Assembly (NCBI GenBank): GCA_020027415.1
Contig: JAHRAW010000131.1
Coordinates: 1 to 5,866 of the forward strand
Reading direction: 5' to 3'
From: Gammaproteobacteria bacterium
GTDB lineage: Bacteria > Pseudomonadota > Gammaproteobacteria > Arenicellales > Poriferihabitantaceae
Length of the DNA stretch: 5,866 nucleotides
Both the position numbers and the translations under genes were made by a program. A model generated the notes under the pieces. That model ran no database searches. It was not told where the DNA came from and saw nothing but the letters and a program-made list of their open reading frames with translations. Shown here piece after piece: positions 1 through 4,155 of this stretch (positions are counted from its first letter, which is position 1; each line of letters starts with the position of its first letter).

Positions 1-151
1 AACCGGGCGTTACCACTAACACTGGGGTATCAAACTCATTACCCGACACATCGTACTCCAGAAAAGCGTAATTCACTCCAACATACCAGCCCTTACTTGG
101 CGAATCTTGGGCGGTGGCGGACATGGACAACATCAAAAGGGATGCGAACAT
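1..151 (-). CDS. Exported outer-membrane beta-barrel-like protein, N-terminal part (cut by left edge)
   Basis: Read leftwards from the ATG at 151, the window encodes the first 50 residues of an exported protein; the rest lies outside. What is seen: a hydrophobic stretch (FASLLMLSMS) ending in a signal-peptidase-I-like site SATA|QD, followed by KGWYVGVNYAFLEYD, the aromatic alternating pattern of the first strand of an OmpA-like or 'OMP_b-brl' outer-membrane barrel. The family call is an inference from this strand only. The start is doubtful. The ATG at 151 has no spaced Shine-Dalgarno sequence and gives a signal peptide without positive charge. The same frame stays open upstream and reads KVFIKQFYPVGLPALSG, a much better n-region, but the only recognised start codon near it is a TTG at 223, which would lie upstream of the likely transcription start. 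The gene is divergent from msrB. Confidence is good that it is an exported protein, moderate for beta-barrel and low for the exact start. Confidence 0.7.
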   Translation of the reverse strand, partial: MFASLLMLSMSATAQDSPSKGWYVGVNYAFLEYDVSGNEFDTPVLVVTPG

Positions 152-212
152 CCCGCTAAGAGCAGGTAACCCGACTGGGTAGAACTGCTTGATGAAAACT
201 TTGACGGGAGGA

Positions 213-241
213 AGTATACCCAAGCGGTGCGGCGGTGTCGA
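213..241 (-). promoter_or_regulatory. Sigma-70-like promoter for the left-edge exported protein
   Basis: On the minus strand, TCGACA (-35, bases 241-236; 5 of 6 to TTGACA) is followed by exactly 17 nt and TATACT (-10, bases 218-213). Transcription would start near 206, giving a 5' UTR of about 55 nt before the ATG at 151. The position in the divergent gap fits. It is predicted from the motif alone. Confidence 0.5.
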
Positions 242-263
242 GCATTTTGTGTTACTCTTTTTG

Positions 264-269
264 GATAAT
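264..269 (+). promoter_or_regulatory. Possible -10 element for msrB
   Basis: GATAAT sits in a T-rich stretch 40 nt upstream of the chosen msrB start, the only -10-like hexamer facing msrB in the divergent gap. No convincing -35 lies 16-18 nt upstream, so this is weak. A start of transcription near 276 would favour the ATG at 309 over the one at 282. Confidence 0.25.
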
Positions 270-308
270 TTACGCTTTTTGATGACCCAATCACCACCGG
301 GAACGAGC

Positions 309-803
309 ATGCCAAACACCACCACCCAAACCACCCCGACCCCACCCCAAGCCGCAGCGGCAAAATACTGCAAGCCGAGCGCCGCCGAATTGCGCGCGCG
401 GCTGACCCCGTTGGCGTATAAAGTTACCCAGCACGACGCCACCGAACCGCCGTTTGACAACGCCTATCATGCGGAAAAGCGCGCCGGTATTTATGTGGAT
501 GTGGTCAGCGGCGCGCCGTTGTTTTCATCGCAGCATAAGTTTGATTCCGGCACCGGCTGGCCCAGTTTCAGCCAGCCGCTGGCGCCCGACCATATCGTTG
601 AAAAAACCGATTTCAAATTGCTCTTGCCGCGCACCGAAGTGCGAAGTTTTCACGGCGACTCCCACCTTGGGCATGTTTTCAAGGATGGTCCGCCGCCGAC
701 TGGGTTGCGTTATTGCATGAATTCCGCCGCGTTGCGCTTTATCTGCAAAGAGGATTTGCGCAGCGCCGGCTACGGCGACTATTTGGAGTTGTTCAATGCT
801 TAG
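309..803 (+). CDS. msrB: Peptide-methionine (R)-S-oxide reductase MsrB
   Basis: Reduces the R epimer of methionine sulfoxide in proteins back to methionine. The 164-residue product contains the whole SelR/MsrB fold, from about residue 32 (LTPLAYKVTQ) to about 162. Visible signatures are SGTGWPSF (80-87), HLGHVFKDGPPPTG (119-132) and RYCMNSAALRF (134-144), with catalytic Cys136 and the active-site His119/His122. The four zinc cysteines of the zinc-binding subclass are absent (VDVVSG at 63-68, RSFHGD at 112-117), as in PilB-type MsrB. The residue often used as resolving cysteine is Thr82; the other cysteines are Cys21 and Cys146. The start at 309 is preferred because GGGA lies about 9 nt upstream and it adds least beyond the conserved fold; in-frame starts at 282 (ATG), 192 (ATG) and 189 (TTG) exist. 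The first 18 residues are a T/P/A-rich linker with no signal peptide, so the protein is probably cytoplasmic. The stop codon overlaps the next gene. Confidence 0.93.
   Translation: MPNTTTQTTPTPPQAAAAKYCKPSAAELRARLTPLAYKVTQHDATEPPFDNAYHAEKRAGIYVDVVSGAPLFSSQHKFDSGTGWPSFSQPLAPDHIVEKTDFKLLLPRTEVRSFHGDSHLGHVFKDGPPPTGLRYCMNSAALRFICKEDLRSAGYGDYLELFNA
785..788 (+). promoter_or_regulatory. Ribosome binding site inside msrB that fixes the DUF1223 gene start
   Basis: GGAG lies within the last codons of msrB, 7 nt before the ATG at 796. It supports that ATG, and hence the 8-bp overlap with msrB, as the true start. Confidence 0.65.
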
Positions 804-1611
804 CAATTGGCATGCGCGCGCGCGGTTGGTTGCGGTGACCCTCATCGCAACCGGCTTGGTCGCCACCGCCGCCACGCCTGACGAACGCGACCCCGCGCCA
901 CCGATATCCATCACCAGCGGCGCTTTCAAGACGCCGTTGGTGGAACTGTACACCTCCGAAGGCTGCAGCAGTTGTCCGCCCGCCGACCGCTGGTTGCGGC
1001 AATTGGGGCAGGCGCTGACGCAAGATTTCGCCGCCGTGCCGTTGGCTTTCCATGTGGATTATTGGAACTATCTTGGCTGGGTGGATGCGTATTCCAAACC
1101 TGCGTTCACCGCGCGGCAGCGGCGGATCGCCGCCAACAATCGCCAAGCCGGCATTTACACCCCGGAATTTTTTGTGAACGGGCGCGAAACGCGCGGCGGT
1201 GAAAATATCGTGCAGTCCATTGAAAAAGCCAATTCGCAGTTGGCGGCGGCAACCCTGCAAGTGCAAGTGACGCGCCGCGACTCAACGGGCATCGCGGCGC
1301 GCCTTGCGGTGGACAACCGCGCACCGCCGGCGCACGCGTATGTGGCGATTTATGAAAACGATATCACCCGCACCATTAACGCCGGCGAAAACCGCGGCAA
1401 GACACTGCAACACGATTTTGTGGTGCGCTATTGGCGCGAAGTGTTGCAAGTGAATCGCGGCGCGCATCAAGCCGAGGTGCAAATTGATCTTCCCGCCGCT
1501 TGGCAACGGCGCAATCTTGGCGTCGCGGTGATTCTGTTAGAACGCGCCAGCGGCGCCACCGTGCAAGCCGTCCGCGCTTCGTTGGCGCCTCTATTTTCGG
1601 CGCCGGGATGA
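796..1611 (+). CDS. Secreted DUF1223 thioredoxin-fold protein with CxxC
   Basis: A 271-residue protein of the DUF1223 family, whose biochemical role is not established. Residues 1-26 form a signal peptide: basic n-region (H6, R8, R10), hydrophobic LVAVTLIATGLVATA, and cleavage near ATA|A. The mature protein should be periplasmic or envelope-located. The family core is clear: VELYTSEGCSSCPPAD (49-64) with the thioredoxin-like Cys57-x-x-Cys60, HVDYWNYLGWVD (86-97), and GIYTPEFFVNGRE (119-131), where Thr-Pro sits where thioredoxin folds carry their cis-proline loop. The C-terminal half (about 145-265) looks like a beta-rich domain without recognisable motif. Start and last msrB codons overlap by 8 bp, with a good Shine-Dalgarno sequence inside msrB, so co-transcription and translational coupling are likely. 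The CxxC suggests disulfide or peroxide redox chemistry, but that is inference from fold and motif. No terminator follows. Confidence 0.9.
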   Translation: MLSNWHARARLVAVTLIATGLVATAATPDERDPAPPISITSGAFKTPLVELYTSEGCSSCPPADRWLRQLGQALTQDFAAVPLAFHVDYWNYLGWVDAYSKPAFTARQRRIAANNRQAGIYTPEFFVNGRETRGGENIVQSIEKANSQLAAATLQVQVTRRDSTGIAARLAVDNRAPPAHAYVAIYENDITRTINAGENRGKTLQHDFVVRYWREVLQVNRGAHQAEVQIDLPAAWQRRNLGVAVILLERASGATVQAVRASLAPLFSAPG

Positions 1612-1622
1612 GAATAATTAAA

Positions 1623-1652
1623 TCTCAGCGACCCTCAGTGACCTTCAGTAAT
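1623..1652. repeat. Three 10-bp direct repeats upstream of hsp20
   Basis: TCTCAGCGAC, CCTCAGTGAC and CTTCAGTAAT follow each other without gaps; the first two differ at 2 of 10 positions and the third is more degenerate. They lie 23 bp upstream of the heat-shock -35 box. A similar CTAAGC-type tandem repeat follows hsp20. Confidence 0.5.
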
Positions 1653-1674
1653 CGCGCCAACTAAAACCAACCGC

Positions 1675-1702
1675 CTTGAAAATTTTTTCATGCGCCCTAT
1701 GT
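1675..1702 (+). promoter_or_regulatory. Sigma-32 heat-shock promoter of hsp20
   Basis: CTTGAAA (1675-1681) matches the sigma-32 -35 consensus completely. After CTTGAA come 14 nt and then CCCTATGT (1695-1702), one mismatch from the -10 consensus CCCCATnT. Spacing lies in the usual 13-15 nt range. The predicted transcription start is near 1706-1708, leaving a UTR of about 35 nt. The gene behind it is a small heat shock protein, which independently supports the call. Confidence 0.8.
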
Positions 1703-1709
1703 AACCAAA

Positions 1710-1744
1710 CATGATGACTACTCTTTTGCGAGGTGTTGATTATG
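1710..1744 (+). promoter_or_regulatory. Candidate RNA thermometer hairpin over hsp20 RBS and AUG
   Basis: Bases 1710-1723 can pair with 1730-1744 around a 6-nt UUUUGC loop. Pairs from the loop outward: C1723-G1730, U1722-A1731, C1721-G1732, a bulged G1733, A1720-U1734, U1719-G1735, mismatch 1718/1736, A1717-U1737, mismatch 1716/1738, then U1715-A1739 to C1710-G1744 unbroken (one G-U). The Shine-Dalgarno GAGGUG (1730-1735) and the AUG (1742-1744) are both inside the stem. A bulged G in the Shine-Dalgarno pairing, weak pairs and mismatches are typical of ROSE-like thermometers, though the classic UYGCU anti-SD is absent. The pairing was done by hand; no energy was computed. Confidence 0.6.
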
Positions 1745-2188
1745 TTTACGATTGCTAAATTGCCGCATCGCGGCGTGAGTTTGTGTGGCGAGATTGAGGG
1801 TTGGTTGGCGGACGCCGCGGTTGCCGACGCTGCGTTCAATCGGTTTGCCCCGCGCGGTTTCCAACCGCCGTTGGATATCGTGCAAACCGCCGAGGGCTAT
1901 GAAATCTCGGTGGAGTTGCCGGGCTTCAGCAAAGAGGAGTTGTCGGTTCATATCGCCGACGACATGCTGACCATTGAAGCCGCAGCGCGCGCCGCCACGA
2001 CGCCGCAAGCAGGCCGCCAAGTGCTTACCAGCGAGCGGCGTATCGGCAAGCAGTATCGCGCGTTGCGCTTGGCCGAAGCGGTGGATGAAAAAAACATCCA
2101 CGCCGCCTACCAACACGGCGTGCTTAAGTTGACCATACCGCGCGCGCCGCAAGCGGAAGCGAAACGCATTCAGCTCACGGTTCACTAA
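1742..2188 (+). CDS. hsp20: Small heat shock protein, Hsp20 / alpha-crystallin family
   Basis: An ATP-independent holdase that binds unfolding proteins in the cytoplasm and hands them to Hsp70/ClpB. The 148-residue length is typical for the family. The alpha-crystallin domain spans about residues 41-135: FQPPLDIVQTAEGYEISVELPGF (40-62, read as two strands), then the conserved A-x(n)-GVLKLTIPR (126-134). The C-terminal I-x-I/L oligomerisation motif is I143-Q-L145. The N-terminal arm (1-40) is short and variable, as expected. The ATG at 1742 is chosen over an in-frame GTG at 1733 because GAGGTG (1730-1735), a strong Shine-Dalgarno match, sits 6 nt before it and would be consumed by the GTG start. 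The gene stands alone with its own sigma-32 promoter and probable thermometer leader, and it ends at a convergent terminator. Confidence 0.94.
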   Translation: MFTIAKLPHRGVSLCGEIEGWLADAAVADAAFNRFAPRGFQPPLDIVQTAEGYEISVELPGFSKEELSVHIADDMLTIEAAARAATTPQAGRQVLTSERRIGKQYRALRLAEAVDEKNIHAAYQHGVLKLTIPRAPQAEAKRIQLTVH

Positions 2189-2230
2189 GCCGCTAAGCGA
2201 CTAAGCCACTGCGCCGCTAAGCGAAACCGC
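2183..2230. repeat. Tandem 8-bp repeat overlapping the hsp20 stop
   Basis: Period-8 units in register: CACTAAGC, CGCTAAGC, GACTAAGC, CACTGCGC, CGCTAAGC, then a decayed GAAACCGC. The core is SRCTAAGC. The hsp20 stop codon (2186-2188) is part of the first unit, so the array starts exactly at the end of the gene. Confidence 0.65.
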
Positions 2231-2235
2231 TACAT

Positions 2236-2265
2236 CGCCGGGGTTGGCATGCAACCACCCCGGCG
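2236..2265. terminator. GC-rich terminator hairpin between convergent genes
   Basis: CGCCGGGG (2236-2243) pairs perfectly with CCCCGGCG (2258-2265), and inner TTG/CAA pairs extend the stem with a 3-nt bulge. It abuts the stop codon of the minus-strand antiporter (TCA at 2266-2268) and follows hsp20, so it could end both transcripts. Neither side has an immediate T-run (the T5 at 2281-2285 is 15 nt away), so efficiency as an intrinsic terminator is uncertain. Confidence 0.5.
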
Positions 2266-3432
2266 TCAATCGCGACGCAGTTTTTCAGCAAGCGCAATCG
2301 GCGTCGGGTAGCGAAATACAATCCAGTAGGTGGAAACAATCAAACTCAAAATGGTGGCTAACTGCACCACATAAAAAGCCGCCTCTGAAATGAGTCCGTT
2401 TTGCCGCGCGACAAAACCAATCAACAGCGAAAATTCGCTCAGTTGCCCCAGCCGAACGCCGGTTTCCCACGCCAGTTTTGGAGATTCCGCTTGTTGCACC
2501 AGCAGAAAATGAAACACCACCGGCTTGAGCAACAACATACTGGCGCAGATTAACAGCGCCGGCGCCGCCACTTGCCACGCGGCGGCGACATTGAAGCCGG
2601 CGCCCAAGCCGAATAAAAACAACACTAAGAAGAAATCCCGCAACGGTTTTAAACAAACGGCGATGTGTTGCGCGATTGGGCTTGCCGCAATCGCCACGCC
2701 GGCCGCAAACGCGCCGATTTCATAAGACAGCCCCATGCTTTCGGCCAGTTGCGCCAACCCTAAACACCAGCCAATGGCAAGCAGGAACATATATTCTTGG
2801 ATGCGGTCAAACTTGCGGAATAGTTTCAGCAACAGCCGCTGACCGAACCACGCAACCGCGCCGATGGTCGGCAACGCCAGACCCAGCAACGCCAAATCGC
2901 GCCCCGGCAGTTGCCCGGCGGCATATGCATGCACCCCCAACAACACCAAAATCGCCAGCACATCTTGCAGCAGCAACACGCTAATGATGACCTCGCCGGT
3001 GTGACGGTGATGCAACACGGTGGTGGGCAGCAGTTTCAAGCCGATGATGGTGCTTGAGAACGCAGCGGCGAGACCCACGAACAGAATGTCCGCGCCGCCG
3101 AAGCCGCTACCCCAAGCAATCAGCCCGGCAACGGCGGTGAACAGCAGCGCGCTTAGCAAAGTGACCAAAGTGGTTGCGCGCAACAGCGCAAACAATTTTT
3201 GCGGCGCCAACTCCAAGCCCAGCAGAAACAACAAAAATATGATGCCGATGCGGGCGATGTCTTGGATCAAATTGGCATCGGTAACCAACGCCAACCCCCA
3301 CGGACCCAAAATCGCGCCCAACACCAGATACGCAACCAACATTGCCTGCCGCAAATACAACGCCGCGGTCGCCAATATCGCGGCGCCGCTGAAAATTAAA
3401 AACAGCGAAAATAGTATCGAATCGTCGTGCAT
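2266..3432 (-). CDS. CPA2-family monovalent cation/proton antiporter, membrane domain only
   Basis: An inner-membrane Na+/H+ exchanger-type transporter (Pfam Na_H_Exchanger, CPA2 group with KefB/KefC) of 388 residues. About 11-12 hydrophobic segments cover nearly the whole protein. Motifs seen: YLVLGAILGP (35-44), FLLFLLGLEL (66-75), AAAFSSTIIGLKLL (122-135), and LLLQDVLAIL (153-162), where Q156-D157 matches the KefC-type QD pair carrying the ion-binding aspartate. GAFAAGVAIA follows in the second half. KefB/KefC have about 600 residues with a C-terminal RCK/TrkA-N nucleotide-binding domain; here the chain stops after the last membrane helix with RYPTPIALAEKLRRD, so gating by NAD(H)/glutathione through such a domain is not expected. 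Substrate (Na+ or K+) cannot be told from sequence. Start is the ATG at 3432 with only a weak upstream GGGCG. Divergent from moaC and convergent with hsp20, so a single-gene transcript. Confidence 0.9.
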   Translation of the reverse strand: MHDDSILFSLFLIFSGAAILATAALYLRQAMLVAYLVLGAILGPWGLALVTDANLIQDIARIGIIFLLFLLGLELAPQKLFALLRATTLVTLLSALLFTAVAGLIAWGSGFGGADILFVGLAAAFSSTIIGLKLLPTTVLHHRHTGEVIISVLLLQDVLAILVLLGVHAYAAGQLPGRDLALLGLALPTIGAVAWFGQRLLLKLFRKFDRIQEYMFLLAIGWCLGLAQLAESMGLSYEIGAFAAGVAIAASPIAQHIAVCLKPLRDFFLVLFLFGLGAGFNVAAAWQVAAPALLICASMLLLKPVVFHFLLVQQAESPKLAWETGVRLGQLSEFSLLIGFVARQNGLISEAAFYVVQLATILSLIVSTYWIVFRYPTPIALAEKLRRD

Positions 3433-3493
3433 CGTTACGCCCGTGTTAAAGCAAATTGGATGGCGGAGAGGAGGAAGTTTTTGCGGGTTGGAA

Positions 3494-3517
3494 TGCTGAT
3501 TCCGTTGCTGATTCCGC
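3494..3517. repeat. 12-bp tandem repeat in the antiporter/moaC gap
   Basis: TGCTGATTCCGT is followed at once by TGCTGATTCCGC (11 of 12 identical); a degenerate third unit (TGCCGCTACCGC) follows and runs into the left arm of the inverted repeat at 3517. Confidence 0.6.
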
Positions 3518-3554
3518 TGCCGCTACCGCCTTCATTGCCGCTTGGTAGCGGCAG
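3517..3554. promoter_or_regulatory. 11-bp perfect inverted repeat, possible operator
   Basis: CTGCCGCTACC (3517-3527) and GGTAGCGGCAG (3544-3554) are exact reverse complements with a 16-nt centre. The right arm covers the presumed -35 and part of the spacer of the moaC promoter. This position fits a repressor operator better than a terminator, since no T-run follows on either strand and no gene ends here. The binding protein is unknown. Confidence 0.45.
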
Positions 3555-3568
3555 ACTTATCTTATAAT
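3542..3568 (+). promoter_or_regulatory. Sigma-70-like promoter for moaC-moeA
   Basis: A perfect TATAAT (3563-3568) lies about 92 nt upstream of the chosen moaC start. The best -35 is TTGGTA (3542-3547, 4 of 6) at a short 15-nt spacing. Transcription would start near 3575. Confidence 0.5.
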
Positions 3569-3600
3569 GCGAAGGGCGCGCAATGCCGTTTATTTTCCGC

Positions 3601-3622
3601 CGCCGTCCGTTCGCCGTCCGTT
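3601..3622. repeat. Perfect 11-bp tandem duplication in the moaC leader
   Basis: CGCCGTCCGTT occurs twice in direct succession (3601-3611, 3612-3622), within the predicted 5' UTR of moaC or, if translation starts at 3583, within an N-terminal extension. Confidence 0.6.
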
Positions 3623-3660
3623 CCATAGTTCGCCATGACCACCAGCCGCCGGATTCTCGC

Positions 3661-4152
3661 ATGCCTTCAAAAGATCAATTGACTCATTTCAACGCGCGCG
3701 GCGAGGCGCACATGGTGGATATCGGCGGCAAGCCCGTCACCGCCCGCAAAGCGATTGCCGAAGGTTGCATTCGCATGCGCGCCGCTACTTTACAGATGAT
3801 TGACCGCCGCCAACATGAAAAAGGCGATGTGCTGGCGATTGCGCGGGTGGCCGGCATAATGGCCGCCAAGCGCACCGCGGAACTGCTGCCGTTGTGTCAT
3901 CCGCTGCGCCTCACCCGCATTGCGGTGGAACTGACCGCCGACCCACAAAACAACGCCGTGCAGTGCCGCGCCACCGCCGAAACCCGCGAACGCACCGGCG
4001 TGGAAATGGAAGCGCTGACCGCCGTGCAAGTCGCGCTGCTGACCATTTATGATATGTGCAAAGCCGCGGACCGCGCGATGGTGATGCATACCATTCGGCT
4101 GATGCATAAGTCCGGCGGCAACAGCGGCACTTGGAATCGAGACGAACAATAA
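3661..4152 (+). CDS. moaC: Cyclic pyranopterin monophosphate synthase MoaC
   Basis: Second step of molybdenum cofactor synthesis: converts the MoaA product 3',8-cyclo-7,8-dihydro-GTP to cyclic pyranopterin monophosphate in the cytoplasm. The 163 residues align end to end with E. coli MoaC (161 aa) from recalled sequence: LTHFNARGEAHMVDI (7-21), HEKGDV (52-57) with catalytic Lys54, LPLCHPL (76-82) with His80, GVEMEALTA (113-121), and YDMCKA (130-135) with Asp131 and Lys134, plus KSGG near the end. No key residue is missing. The start at 3661 fits family length. An in-frame ATG at 3583 would add 26 arginine-rich, unconserved residues; it does have an AAGGG-like site 8 nt upstream, so it cannot be fully excluded. 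moeA starts 3 nt after the stop. Probably transcribed from the TATAAT-type promoter upstream. Confidence 0.95.
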   Translation: MPSKDQLTHFNARGEAHMVDIGGKPVTARKAIAEGCIRMRAATLQMIDRRQHEKGDVLAIARVAGIMAAKRTAELLPLCHPLRLTRIAVELTADPQNNAVQCRATAETRERTGVEMEALTAVQVALLTIYDMCKAADRAMVMHTIRLMHKSGGNSGTWNRDEQ

Positions 4153-4155
4153 ATC

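Noticed and set aside
525..953. Long minus-strand open frame opposite msrB and the DUF1223 gene
   Set aside because: It lies antisense to two well-supported genes, shows no recognisable domain, and is expected from GC-rich codon bias.
1721..1733. FourU-type thermometer (UUUU at 1724-1727 pairing with the SD)
   Set aside because: The UUUU lies only two bases before the SD, too close to fold back on it; it is the loop of the larger hairpin instead.
1718..2185. 155-residue minus-strand open frame opposite hsp20
   Set aside because: It mirrors the hsp20 codons, has arginine/alanine-rich low-information content, no Shine-Dalgarno sequence and no domain.
2183..2230. The 8-bp tandem array considered as a CRISPR array or an iteron origin
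   Set aside because: Units are contiguous and too short for CRISPR, and no replication initiator gene or DnaA box is nearby.
3020..3499. 159-residue plus-strand open frame opposite the antiporter
   Set aside because: It is antisense to a clear membrane protein and its Asn/Lys/Ala-rich sequence is what reversed hydrophobic codons yield.
3517..3554. The 11-bp inverted repeat considered as an intrinsic terminator
   Set aside because: No T-run on either side, a long 16-nt loop, and no gene ends nearby on either strand.
3433..3660. Molybdenum cofactor riboswitch upstream of moaC
   Set aside because: The predicted leader from about 3575 to 3660 is short and I find no extended multi-helix fold in it; only repeats and a promoter are visible.
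3635..3682. 15-codon open frame overlapping the moaC start, considered as a leader peptide
   Set aside because: No runs of regulatory codons, no clear Shine-Dalgarno sequence and no alternative hairpins; short frames like this arise by chance.
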